Positions 49,801 through 52,370 of a stretch of DNA of 61,191 bases are shown here, one piece after another. The DNA is from an uncultured Endomicrobiia bacterium (GTDB lineage: Bacteria > Elusimicrobiota > Endomicrobiia > DTEH01). A program made the position numbers and the translations under genes. The stretch spans positions 1 through 61,191 of the forward strand of contig CALDDQ010000002.1 of the NCBI GenBank assembly GCA_937936785.1. The letters are read 5' to 3'. Under the pieces are notes generated by a model, which ran no database searches, had not been told where the DNA came from, and was given only the letters and a program-made list of their open reading frames with translations. The number at the start of each line of letters is the position of its first letter. Position 1 is the stretch's first letter.

Positions 49801-52310
49801 AATTAGACCCAACACCTACTAAAGGATTTGCAAATGGAGTTTCTACTGGGATAAAAATTAACGAGATAGATTATGCTTCTACAGAAGAATTTATAGAGTT
49901 GTACAACAACTTAAGTTCTACAATAACAATGACAAACTGGTATCTAAGAAATTCAAATGGAGAAACATTTAAGTTTACAAGAAAAATTTATCCTCAAACT
50001 ATAACTGTTATAGATATAACATCTTTTGATAATGAAAACAATAGTTGGTTATCAAAATTTGGTGTTGGTGGATTAAAATCTGATTCAGATTTTGTGGTGT
50101 TAGAAAATTCTTTAGGTCAAGTGGTGGATAGAGTTACGTGGCAGTATGGTTTAGTATATAGATACAGAAATTATAAATCTCAATTAGTGTCATACAACAC
50201 ACATATTTCAGGAAATATTACTTCAGGTAACACTGTCGGAAGAAAAAATGATGGTCAGGATAGTGACATTGATAATAATGATTTTATAATTTATACCACA
50301 AATTCTTATGGTAGAAAAAATTTTGTTTTATCTTATTTACCACAAAATCAGGTAGTATATCCTGTGGACAACTATATATTGCCTCGTAAGTTTAAGTTTG
50401 AAATAATTTTAGGGACAGAAGTTTTTAGTGGGAAAAATAATACTCTATGTTTTATAAGAACTTCAGGGACACAAGATACTAAATCACCACATATTTATAT
50501 GTTGGAAGATTTTGGTATATCTTTATCAACATCGTTAGTTAAACAAACCACAGTGCAAGTAGGGTTAGATATTAAAGATATTGATGGCAACAGTTTGGTT
50601 GATGGAGCAATATATAAGATTTTACTAAATACAGAGAACGAATTTGGTATTTCAAACACCGTTGTGAAAGAAAATGTAAAGTACGATGCAACACAACATT
50701 CTGTGTTTGTTGAGAATATTATGCCAGAATATGCAAATGAAAATAAGTTTTTACCTGTATTTAAAATTATTGTTAGTAATAATTATTCTACAGTAGCAAA
50801 TATAAACTTAGATTCTTTAAATGTAAAATTTTATGATAATAATGAAACACCGTTAACTACACAACAGATAAAAGATTTGTTAAAAAGTATGTATATTTTT
50901 GAAGATAAAAATAATGATGGCAAATATTTTTCTGGTGTTGAAGATATTGTTATATCCGATATTACAGAAAACGAAATAAATCTTGTTTCTGGGGTACAGA
51001 TGATGAATGTTACAGAACTAAAACTTGTTCCGGCACAGACTTCTACAACATACTTTTTTGTAGTTCAAATTAGCAGTTATGCTTCAGAAGTAGGGACATT
51101 TAAGGCAAGGGTTGTGGTAAAAGATGATATAAAAATTGTAGAATCCACATCTGTTATAACTCAGCCAATTATAAGTTTACAGGACATAAATACATCTTCA
51201 GTAACAATTGTTCGCCCATTGAGTCCACCACAAGGAACTTTATGGCCTGTAAACATTTTACCAGCAGGGACAACTGTGCAGATAAATTCGTTACAGGTAT
51301 CTTTTAATGATGGAAGTGTATTTGTTTCAAGAGAAGATGGTTTATTGTCTGTATTAGATTCTAGTGGAAACTTAAAATCTTCTTTTCAAGCAAATGGTGC
51401 AATAATTTCGTCAGTGTTTGGTGATTGGGTTGGTGAACCAGGATATTTTTATTTTGGTACAAAAACAGGTTATGTTTACAAAAATTTTGTTAATGATATT
51501 TCACAAAACAGTTGGTATAGAAATTTAGGTAGTCAGATAACTTCCAAGGTAGAAGCATATTATTATGAACTTCCGGGAAAAATTTATGCCGGAACAGAAG
51601 ATGGTAAAATATATAAAATCAATACCGCGGGAACAGATTTGTGGGTTCCGGTACAACTTTATGGAAGCATAGTTCAAACACCGAGTATTGACGAAGGGTT
51701 TGGTAGCGGTGAATTTCCAACTGGGGTAAATTCTTTATGGTGGGGGACAAAGAATGGTTATGTTTACCGGTTAAACTTGCAAGATGGTAGTATTATTTCT
51801 TCTACAAACACGGTGTATCCAATTACTACAGGGATAGAATTTGATGCAGGATTTTATGATTCATCATTAAATACTTTAAATGTATATTTTGGCACACAAG
51901 ATGGTAAAGTTTATTGTCGGTACGGACTTACACTTAGTAGTGTTCCTGCTGGATGGAATGATGTTAATATCGGTAGTAGAATAAATAATATTTCAATAAG
52001 TGAAGAAACGGAAAAATTTTTGTATTTAAGTTGTGACAATGGTGTGTATAAAATAAATGCTAATAATGGCAATATTGTTTGGCAGTATCAGACACGTGCA
52101 GAAGTTAAGGATTATGTTATAGTTTTAGGTAATTATTTATATTTCATAACAGAGGACGGATTTTTGTATAGTGTGCATAAAGATACAAGAGTTTTAAAAA
52201 CAGGATTTCCTATAATTTTGAATGGGTCAGTTAGTAGTAATATAGGCATTTTAGATGGCAAAATTTATGTTGGCAGTAATGATGGTACAATCAGTGTGTT
52301 TGAAGAATAA
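25812..52310 (+). CDS. Giant secreted modular repeat protein (8,832 residues)
   Basis: A single uninterrupted frame of 26.5 kb begins with a signal peptide (NIFYIFGAIIFLFQGHTFC). Module order: four tandem ~140-residue amino-terminal units (to about residue 583); one Ig-like domain; then mixed runs of a ~110-residue unit with the core NNQxGDxxWR (about 37 copies) and ~95-residue Ig/FN3-like units with YYWRVRAxDxAGN (about 14 copies). Two copies of an FN3-FN3-propeller block come within this array. Two lamin-tail domains lie near 7,884-8,150, then a linker of unknown fold, and a PQQ-like beta-propeller at the end (EDGLLSVLDSSG, KIYVGSNDGTISVF). No transmembrane anchor or sortase site is seen. 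It is most likely a surface adhesin or matrix fibre. Upstream there is no Shine-Dalgarno sequence. Downstream are PorV and FlgD-domain proteins. Confidence 0.93.
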   Translation: MKKNRNNIFYIFGAIIFLFQGHTFCATRIKTVEWNFGGRYLNTNLASGTAFVFPTRTITLPENGKNIRSAWLEFEGMACSAANITSLTIRFDPGPTASTIRLNTGQITTQTGESVKLYARADVTSIVSSTFSTLGTSRNFTASVTITGPTSNSHTLKLYVTYEYDDTSPVQVKTVRIPLYSGTNIASTLTGQPVPGTYLLNYYPYLPESGININHQWFEIRGFRQSNATTGNDTLIRVGLPGQLPGAEMTFDNSLICSYDFLYISSSNIVPGFSYTTLPSEVRIATVTASLAAGGAQNPHINILGGECVITYTYTTSTTKLKTLQYILGQSTGTSGYFEQPVYFEEGNVTIHRIYAQIRGSYNSTTAGTKQISYKIGNSPTTTRNYTFQVTNAQISGFVYYLDLTEYSSFLLSGSTVTISWPHLTSLGGCGVNLIITYSYTDENKWTDFYQIYAGQDTSMTVENNFTPEHNFKLWFPDSEYPLGRKNLLSAGLLMNCIVTGGASGTINANSLTTQRINFQNEQIVQHMHTTEGYSGSVLYKDIGQLTTLTSNATSQYSQTAAGNRTEQLVTTDIVFFTYSYFPAPSTPTVLGQYKLDDITFISTGSWINQNSIVLKFNMFSKIADNLTPVVEVKPIGQSFNETNLSTGTTLNYPGSGIVLGSVTVSGLANGTTYHWRAKVFSPNGSSLWQSFGANLESEADFGIDLSSPIVNLVSPINNFATNQFDLTFTWAGTDFPSSANSGIKNYNIQISSDTSFNIINISSITNLQMISFSLPFQATYFWRVRAEDNVGNIGNWSDIWSVTVDTTGPSMVDELTSPINNYTTNQVWITFSWVEVEDNISGVEKYILEISTDTSFGVVKYSSDTKNTSVEIPIFQGIYFWRVNVVDKASNYTISDIKYNLLVDISGPKIVDLQPGDDQWQNFGGKYYNVEFYETDFGDIGLNSIEYAVSTTTSLGYPLIISWTNIISPPINQNSYTIPWQINFSPLLEEVTNYVSVRAKDLLGNTSTWLDIFYIKKDITNPQIINNQSGDTVWRKEQKQDGYNVDFEDSGGSLLNKAQYRVVKYLLDGTTQYLTNWIDIFNSLNSNSYTLNWDVDFYSLTEGTNYIWTQVIDNATNIKIYKDTFFINKDTTAPVCVNNQTEDNEWKNSNDTFYNINFYDSKSGSGIKEFQVLVSTNLGGEINSDYLIGWTTVVDTNTHSFTELWSLPQQVWDLIPSSSKKNYVSVRAIDFAYNTSTVLTDAFYVLKDTVSPRIVDLQEGDDIWRRFGGTSYNVNFYDYESQLRGAQYIVRTGPNKTSPSWSQGWVTIFASSGTESYTNSWTIDFINLSEGTNYIFVRSSDTVGLWNEPENYVFYVKKDVTAPTIINNQQGDFQWQNSSGEVYGVFFQDTISGVTTAQYQIKDGQGNVLIDWTNIFGGTTSYTNYNSSWSITEATFVLLLEGTTNYVFVRCNDAAGNFNSLPQPAFFILKDLTKPNIVVNQNYYKYSHPNWFVDVSFFDPTIPGHQPGSSGIDYAQYTVYDLPQLNGNMIIDWTNISGLNSGSTYYTDGWKINFNSLPTYTTTYVSVRLFDFARNVTSYIDAFSVYRTTSNTPIIISNENESYVWYNSSTTFLQKYFDVDFVVEYESFLSTITAVVHSDTLGFGEKILDETIIISTSNVINYTDNWRLAASTISPDYYIWEKLKNGINYVTLKAYDVSGTSTTLYDAFFILKDTETPSIPILLYPINNFTTNVFNLTFSWQQSLDLISGTTIYTFEISKEPTFSNIEFSSVTTSSNILLSLSSQNTYYWRVQAQDLAGNKSAYSSTFKLWVDTTTPTSAILLLPSSGTVSNTLLQTFSWTSSVDDFSGVRNYTVQLSTDKNFSLITFSSTTTNLSATIFTRQNLYYWRTRTIDRAGNIIYSTQSFTILIDTTSPSIPNITFPLNNYTTNQMVITFIWEESDDSNFRGGSGINGYEIYISTSAEFNIFVSSKFVTTPYAEFSLNSGIYYWQVRAKDNAKNYSLFTENYTLIIDTFSPTIYNNQTGDNQWRAGPGTKYNIDFEDKISKLNTIQYCVYTLPNQTGQLVKDWTVIAENINETFYGTDFELDFNSLLEEVTNYVSVRVWDNLIQFTTYYDIFYVLKDVTKPSILNIQSGDNVWRKINNGEYSIFFEDSGGSKLQKFDTKIMSGILNSGTTIQDWTTNNTTILGTTFYYNSWQLNSDTWNLLPEGKSYVSVSVFDNSISGLGYNRDTLTDAFYVLKDTTVAIIINNQQGDVVWRNFNYMKYDVDFMDTSSGSGIEKFEIAVSSNQLGTNYIDWTIIETTNTHNYSNDWSLPENVWNQLLNEVTNYVSIRSFDFAGNVSTFTNAFFVLKDTISPVIINNQSGDNVWRRTNNGTYNVSFFDTGGSKLNKFQILVSTIGYGVAPYIFNWKDSGTQISGTTFYVQPFQITNNDFTLLYSGTNYVSIRVTDVAGSTTTLLNAFYILKDTQGPIGVATSPAYSAVENFNVSYTAYDNGFSGIKEVKLYYTTQTDPPYTYTHYITTTSVQIQFVAISDGKYGFRIVVYDNANNTDELDPPLSTIAPETVTQVDTYAPIVNNQQDGDNIWRKEAKDTGYAVYFNDLGSGLDSAQYIIKESDDVNSLVIKDWTYIFQSTKVSAYNQNWHIDFNSCKSSFNYISVRVWDLAGKTTTVNNIFYVKKDTQSPTISYNEFFNGGDNIWRAGSRSGGYDVDFYDELSYLSKAEYKVVTSSFDIDSGTIIDWTNIATAISSPSYVQNWQINFLPLVEYTTNYVWVRLTDIAGNVSTYYAFYILKDTTPVTIVNNEFGEDNVWRKISRSYNINFYDYKSKIDTIAYRPYASVNGLNPLTTFWHTIAVSPLNLEKYELPFELNFDLLQNGTNYIAIRATDFAGNTTTQFDLFKVLKDQLNPEIINNQIGDNVWRKENNAFYDIDFKDLESGVTYFQTVIYSGPNYSGEELDIWRTIDSTNTKFYVQNWKLNNDTFDKLNPGINYVSVKVFDNVGNNTILTDAFYVKKDTSQPIIVNNEVEDEVWYNYGREYDVDFYDNLSGISKVEYSVYSDNYQSGTQIVGWKEIFSDQQGVSSYVTNWQTDFASLQQGYNFVTVRSYDVAGNSSIEDVFYIKKDTVTPTQITNLVGVTGTNEGEVVLQWTTPSDNNGSGVKDYILKFATFVITETNFDTNENVRTFTQFWVPQTAGSLDMQTVTGLTQGKWYYFALKSIDAAGNVSLLKLSNNVQAKVDTVSPRQVTDFTAVRGGFTGFIDLFWTAPGDNGSLGDLVGTNIEGENYYGFYRIRYWENINPGTNFDTPGYAQIDNPFIPSAVNSLEYYTLAGLNYQSTYYFMLRTFDKANNFSTSNSTFSVPAEPGAASGHLVWGRQSLTTPYVRQWSPPAWMAISTLPVASSTIRWSRMVSAPKLRNEKIAGYLSGNAAAGSGRLYLQRYDGTSWTNMLGQINSTNIDDRYRAFDIAYEQNSARCLVVYYNGATDRVQYRVWSSTAQMWVVGATDFILPSSASAVNWVRLEPKPDSNQIMLGVLQANNNIICTLWDGDTNQFLSVSTYVVTTAASVVTTQCFDIAWEHQSGRCMIVAGLTNANYAIYSSTANQWVVPTTLLVPSNSANLNDGQGNRWIKLASDQKSNKIALTVIDGGADWNVCIWDGNTWGIRPAEDSAMETSLRRCTDVAWEKDSGRCIIVGGDLNAREISFIAWSETYGWHNPITGTATTPLVAPKTPSGTLALLGDINWLGLVSDPNKNQMVCYIIDQSARLTSINWTGTVWGGVEVHETSVSDATRECAMLALDKHDIIPPLYVDNQPGDDVWRNINDGSYNITFNDVGGSYLKKLQLKITTGTSENSQTVVDWTDNLYFPDQTNSYSSLWTINSTIWQTMTEGLNYVHIKIFDGVGNTTVGENVFYIRKDTTAPTVVQQLIPEDNFATNNLTPTFVWAGSFDGVSGILNYEIQVSTDVNFNVLTTFADTVTTYYVQPNPLESQRYFWRVRTKDVAGNVSQYSDTRTVIIDTIRPTIVNSVVGDYVWRNSSGTFYDIKFYDTISNLATVYYQIWSSTNQSGTRVVNWTNINSLLINTTYYEPLWTISSSTWSLLPNGTSYVTVRADDLAGNTTIWTDAFFIKKDVIAPNVPNLTTPLNNLVTNQINLLFSWSEVQDIHSGVSGYDLFISTSVDFSVFVSSQFVLISSSQISLYEGKFYWRVRAKDIAQNYSFWTTTWSVTISTTKPTTPELLFPLDNYKTNSLQPVFSWAESYDITGIMEYNIQISTDINFGVLTDFVSLTTTYFFPHIGYNTNRYYWRVNAKNFAGTYSNWSTTRTFIVDLFLPTIVNNMLGGDNVWRNISGTVYDIDFYDEGSSNIDIIEYKVHSLTNENGVMLIPWTTIAGPGLNTTYYIDNWMINFDLLQNGTNYISVRVKDLSGNTSTYLDAFKVLKDIIKPTINNLQLGDFTWRNSSGTLYNVKFNDTGGSNLSKLQISISSAPLRVHYLFDWADLLTEINSDSYLTGWSIGTNNFDLLYEGTTNYVSIKIFDLAGNTSTWIDAFFILKDTSPPYCINNETIDRGWFAENPGSIWDIDIYDKITDNRIPGSSKLNNIFYRAKSSTGGIIIDWKPIATYLNTTYYITNFELDFDNITGGINYIDILATDFAGNTTTYLNAFVVKKDTTVPIVEVGFDTTTVTWINFSQFYDINFHSSQNVLDTIQYTVYSGPNFSGSTLIPWTNIGIPPLNVYSYTTDFALNFAALQNGGTNYVSVRYWTVAGRTTTVTDLFRVFKDVSVPSIVDNVVGDDIVWRSSNVVIYNVDFFDLPTDGAKINKIELKITSGPYYTGLLYQDWSEEMLNLGTTFYTVDWPIKWETFNNMQQGYNYVSARVYDYAGNYTELPDIFFVLKDTTSPTIDNQQIIDNFWRKENNGIYNVNFADSGGSKLSRFEVSFATVNIQGLTSETLFWTTVYYGINSDIFDTDWQIPNSVWEKMFSHTTNYIFVHVFDNAVPSNSSQTLSSVFYILKDTVAPNIINNEITDRGWIKTNPGPVWDIDFVDPFLHNSRLDTAQWSAFTGQNQTGLNVVDWTEIFVDTKVVSYNQDWDLENYNFSLLASGTNYVSVRVWDISGNTASVKDVFIVKKDTFGPMITNNVAGYDVWLNSDPGSIWNVSFKDELSKLASGYYIIYPTTNLNGTPLTNWTTIFTFVQDRSLYNTNFSLLTTHFDLLPEGTSYLTITAYDNLNNQTTYYDIFYIRKDTTVPYCVNNQSNIYATAQQDLFDIDIDFYDLGGSKIDYLRYTIRPTPQLPAEYIINWTGIPNILDGLNTTYYTTNWSLTSVYSLLPNNTTSYVSVLCTDFAGNTTVFIDAILIYKQALGPSIIVNFNSEELPWYNTLLGQSFDVDFYSNSGQALNYFEIKITTGMYETGKLVSDWEKVEDILAATYTDNWTITEEKFNLMEEGINYVHIRVFDLVPTSATLLNAFYVKKDTVAPVIEDLQEEATFYLNISGIGYNVNFYDEGCGIERAEYLVSYSSTNPLGTIIIPWTTIFSGLAEKSFTTNWQVDFDNLQEWATNYVSVRCYDVLGHLTTSYSVFSILKDTTPPSIVYNFMPQNSSMTKQQVITFEWTESEDKTSGVDFYQLKISTNQNFVPIYWSTQVFTNQIISQILPSNTYYWQVRVKDKAGNYSQYSDYYTILIDTISPLTATLISPLNQTTTTQFNITFNWSTVLDIGPSGIKGYEIYISTTTDFSVFTSSQFTNLTNQQFNLLEAEYYWRVRSVDNVGNYSQFSTTRSIIIDISAPTISGTDSSGTTDVVWRNVLKSGGYNVTFHDLGSKLKSAEYIVYAEPNLSGDLRKSWTAIFTNLNQKDFVSNWNIDFSALKDGGTNYVSVRVSDNLLQMATYYDIFFVKKDVTKPEMINNMPVGSDIVWRNIDPGNIYDIDFYDLPKDGSKLGKVFVKAMRETLLNGATVYDWTEILDLTTLNTTFYKTNFGIDFNNLVEGRNYISLKVFDQANNFDQLIDAFFVQKDTTAPLITKNFTWDEQRWYATSPFIDIDFIDTNPGSGIKGFDILISTVETAEPILVPWTNVITTNTLIFNTDWQVNKNIFDQMVSGTTNYCWLRAYDFATNTTTIMYPSSYVFVIKKDTAGVMIQNNEPEGEDKIWRSTNTVRSYDVNFYSLGKSNLSNAQYVAYSEKNYSGIQIFGWTDIPGFIPGTTYYETNWYISDPEFNQLFDGATNYISVRCWNLAGTTVSLSDVFFIKKDTTAPSVPVLTFPTNNFATNYMTINFLWQISSDLASGTSSYLLRISTDTNFTVIQISSQTSNTSLTINLFSEGTYYWKVNAKDYAGNNSEYSTNFVVIIDTTSPQQTTLINPLNTTTTNYTNIIFSWSEVEDFGPAGLSHYKIEISTKETFVSLFYSSVTKLNSITCDLQFSSTYYWRVLTFDYASNYSSSNIYYLIIDTIAPSVPIIVSPINNFATNYLEITLTYSAEDIGPSGIKNYFVEISTNDNFTILWFSTNTILTTYTTTFVENIYYWRVKTLDNAGNFSIYSSTRLFIVDTSSPQQIGLILPLNDTRTNQTLINFTWQEGTDIGYSGIKSYALQISTISSFDIIFYSSSTTEQSLNYNFSFDGIYFWRIKVLDNAGNYSISVSSEITIDTTVPYIFNFQTGDDNWRSSPGTSYNIYFYDAPSPYGSGLLKGEYIVYNSTNSDGTFSGSPLTSWQTIFQYSLPTRTTYYETLWNIDDVFGQLLQGVNFVFVRSSDIAGNLFVQPTYVFYVKKDTSSPKIISYEPEIPQWDNSARFYNIDFTDDGIGVKIASYTVYSGLNFSGVELIPWTTVFVLETEKQLYDTDWSLNFDLLVPGTNYISLWCEDGLSNITSLTDVFIVLKDTIPPNNITYLTSSPGNLAKTISLSWTTPSDDTIADAINVRLKSYLVKYKTSQFSDITDFFITGTTFYFSSSSEPFTTEQITITGLIEGTTYWVGVLPQDKAGNYSLTVATTSSWSRRFAPAKITTLVGSSEEELNPGEIKLSWIAVGDDEFDGIATGYEIRYATFNFGDANWTQATVYPQSWIPLPAGEQENKVLFGLTPGTTYFIGIKAYDSAFPAENYSLVSNTITVQARPTGPADGMLVFAFQTNSQPKYRKIISAGASFGTIFDAQSAIGTIRWTVLRTCPVLRDEKLLGTISSGGEIYIQRWSGQDNLWYNSELLDTISSADSVYRPLDIAYEQTSGRAIVVWRSVNAGQVNYRVWSSTASIWLTNTTTLTMGGTELVRWVRLEPRQGSNDIMLATLDANNLVAVYRWDGTNWIDNQQMSPAAATSLYEDFDIAWENTSGKCILLWATGTTTRYSTFTFTNGWGTAVAGPNPGVAVRFVKLAADRSSGSNNIAACMMTTGPRWWGAIWTGSGWINSQQLIATNLDASTSRLVDIAWEKGTGRCLTVGVLTAAPAQSLSYATWTSGSGWSGVTTLSGAENNLGNGVDLRWLRLVPDPNSNKIMVLGINANIANNASVRTQNWTGSDWTAVTAHTALAPTGAYECASIVFDQHDNIAPLLVNNQVGDDVWRNTNNAQYDVKMYDTGGSKLAKLQLRFASQSGGVDIYQNWKDEILGINADSYEIPWSLKQDTFDSLIQGKTFVSLRLYDGVGNFVSLPDAFYIQKDTQAPFIVNNISGGLTTWFNISPQTLGISYDIDFYDQVGLSLLTTAQYLINTLPSQSGTNLISGEIFTYTPSRLSYITNWNLNPGHWDLLQQGTNYVTIRVYDVATNSSTLVDAFMVLKDTIPPLAITDLTAVEGPFRGTIDLVWTAVGDDGNEGNNIGGRYDIRFATYVIDNISKFNSASVWVNNLVPKNVGQKESLTITGLSLETTYYFSVRTRDKIKSPPNLTFNWSEISNYSFSLPRRENVYINEIFAQGNGSWVELYNNLPVGINLENWKIVYNQGSIDNPGNESILWTGTVSSSVTSNGFFVIDNLNLNGGQSYHIKLLNQNNVIVDIVQWPVLSSGNSFSRIYDGNEYFELDPTPTKGFANGVSTGIKINEIDYASTEEFIELYNNLSSTITMTNWYLRNSNGETFKFTRKIYPQTITVIDITSFDNENNSWLSKFGVGGLKSDSDFVVLENSLGQVVDRVTWQYGLVYRYRNYKSQLVSYNTHISGNITSGNTVGRKNDGQDSDIDNNDFIIYTTNSYGRKNFVLSYLPQNQVVYPVDNYILPRKFKFEIILGTEVFSGKNNTLCFIRTSGTQDTKSPHIYMLEDFGISLSTSLVKQTTVQVGLDIKDIDGNSLVDGAIYKILLNTENEFGISNTVVKENVKYDATQHSVFVENIMPEYANENKFLPVFKIIVSNNYSTVANINLDSLNVKFYDNNETPLTTQQIKDLLKSMYIFEDKNNDGKYFSGVEDIVISDITENEINLVSGVQMMNVTELKLVPAQTSTTYFFVVQISSYASEVGTFKARVVVKDDIKIVESTSVITQPIISLQDINTSSVTIVRPLSPPQGTLWPVNILPAGTTVQINSLQVSFNDGSVFVSREDGLLSVLDSSGNLKSSFQANGAIISSVFGDWVGEPGYFYFGTKTGYVYKNFVNDISQNSWYRNLGSQITSKVEAYYYELPGKIYAGTEDGKIYKINTAGTDLWVPVQLYGSIVQTPSIDEGFGSGEFPTGVNSLWWGTKNGYVYRLNLQDGSIISSTNTVYPITTGIEFDAGFYDSSLNTLNVYFGTQDGKVYCRYGLTLSSVPAGWNDVNIGSRINNISISEETEKFLYLSCDNGVYKINANNGNIVWQYQTRAEVKDYVIVLGNYLYFITEDGFLYSVHKDTRVLKTGFPIILNGSVSSNIGILDGKIYVGSNDGTISVFEE
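25893..27560 (+). repeat. Four tandem ~140-residue amino-terminal units of the giant protein
   Basis: Units start near 25893, 26318, 26766 and 27145. Each opens with a short stretch such as IKTVEWNFGG, VKTVRIPLYSG, LKTLQYILGQ or WTDFYQIYAGQ, continues through a pattern like the first unit's NIRSAWLEFEG, and closes with YVTYEYDD, CVITYTYT, LIITYSYT or VFFTYSYF. They differ clearly from the later repeats and may form the exposed tip or the amino-terminal cap. The fold looks all-beta; I do not recognise a family. Confidence 0.6.
28291..28435 (+). other. Patch of unusual codon use inside the giant gene
   Basis: In this part of an Ig-like unit Ser is written almost only as AGT, Val as GTA/GTG and Glu as GAG, with ACG and AAG also used. 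Flanking units use mostly TCT/TCA for Ser and GAA for Glu. The amino-acid pattern is a normal unit (ISTDTSFGVVKYSSDT), so the difference is at DNA level only. Confidence 0.5.
28530..30953 (+). repeat. WR-motif repeat run 1 of the giant protein (7 units)
   Basis: Units recur every ~320-360 bases. A typical one reads P-x-I-x-NNQxGDxxWR, then YNVDFYD, then AQYxV, DWTxI, a W in the middle, GTNYVSVR and DAFYVLKDT, where the closing stretch leads into the next unit. Later units in this run (near 30235 and 30580) have lost the WR core but keep the frame of the repeat. All are predicted beta-rich. Confidence 0.75.
30954..31852 (+). repeat. Run of three Ig/FN3-like units in the giant protein
   Basis: Three ~95-residue units share PINNFTTNVFNLTFSWQQS-like openings, a central QLSTDKNFS or similar, and YYWRVQAQDLAGN-like ends. 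They resemble Ig-like or fibronectin type III modules of bacterial surface proteins. Similar units occur near 27930 and 28230 (two), 37560, 38195 (two), 42555 (two) and 44550-45735 (four). Confidence 0.7.
31853..35182 (+). repeat. WR-motif repeat run 2 of the giant protein (about 9 units)
   Basis: Nine WR-core units lie in tandem, interrupted once by an unrelated ~100-residue insert (33220-33530) containing YTAYDNGFSGIKEVKLYYTT. Cores are well kept here: GDNQWR, GDNVWR, GDVVWR, GDNVWR, GDNIWR, GDNIWR and EDNVWR among others. Confidence 0.75.
35183..37560 (+). repeat. Duplicated block A: two FN3 units, propeller-like domain, WR unit
   Basis: Two fibronectin-like units (IDLFWTAPGDNGS and similar) precede a ~430-residue domain with at least four repeated elements such as FDIAYEQNSARC, FDIAWEHQSGRC and DVAWEKDSGRC paired with VRLEPKPDSNQIML-like strands, suggesting beta-propeller blades. 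A WR unit (GDDVWRN) follows. The same order recurs at 46430-48740. Confidence 0.7.
37561..42550 (+). repeat. Mixed WR and Ig-like units of the giant protein
   Basis: About twelve WR units are interspersed with three Ig-like units (near 37561 and 38195-38780). Several WR units here have drifted: the core reads DRGWFAENPGSIWDID, YDVWLNSDPGSIWNV or is lost. A 30-bp perfect palindrome lies in one unit at 39251-39280. Confidence 0.7.
39251..39280. repeat. Perfect 30-bp palindrome inside the giant gene
   Basis: The arm AAGTAGTGCACCCTT is followed immediately by its exact reverse complement with no spacer. It is read in frame as SSAPLRVHYL in a loop of a WR unit that in other copies is Ser/Thr/Gly-rich. 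The rest of the gene shows no comparable palindrome that I noticed. Confidence 0.9.
42551..46430 (+). repeat. Ig-like and WR runs before block B
   Basis: In order: two Ig-like units (42555-43155), four WR units (43155-44550), four Ig-like units (44550-45735) and two WR units (45736-46430). The four-unit Ig run is the longest in the protein and includes near-identical openings such as PTNNFATNYMTINFLW and PINNFATNYLEITLTY. Confidence 0.7.
46431..48740 (+). repeat. Duplicated block B: two FN3 units, propeller-like domain, WR unit
   Basis: This block matches block A in order and sequence. Two FN3 units (ISLSWTTPSDD, IKLSWIAVGDDEFDG) come first, then a propeller-like domain with DIAYEQTSGRAIVVW, YRVWSSTASIW, WVRLEPRQGSNDIML, DIAWENTSGKC and DIAWEKGTGRC, and the WR unit VNNQVGDDVWRN. 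Block A has the same landmarks in the same order, so this is a large internal duplication of about 2.3 kb. Confidence 0.75.
49095..50260 (+). other. FN3 unit and two lamin-tail domains of the giant protein
   Basis: An FN3 unit (IDLVWTAVGDDGNEG) is followed by two lamin-tail-like domains. The first is near 49460 (VYINEIFAQGNGSWVELYNN, LENWKI) and the second near 49850 (IKINEIDYASTEEFIELYNN, MTNWYLRNSNG). The INEI...ELYN...W signature is characteristic of bacterial LTD domains in secreted proteins. Confidence 0.75.
51215..52307 (+). other. Carboxyl-terminal PQQ-like propeller of the giant protein
   Basis: The last ~360 residues contain repeated blades such as FVSREDGLLSVLDSSG, YFGTKTGYVYKNF, YAGTEDGKIYKINTAG, WGTKNGYVYRLNLQDGS, YFGTQDGKVYCRYG and YVGSNDGTISVFEE, about seven in all. 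The frame ends right after the last blade, with no sorting domain. The next gene begins with a related propeller. Confidence 0.8.
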
Positions 52311-52370
52311 AATTTTATTTTTGTAGCAGCCAAATTTTTTTATTTAATAATGAGTGTTGGTATTAAGATA

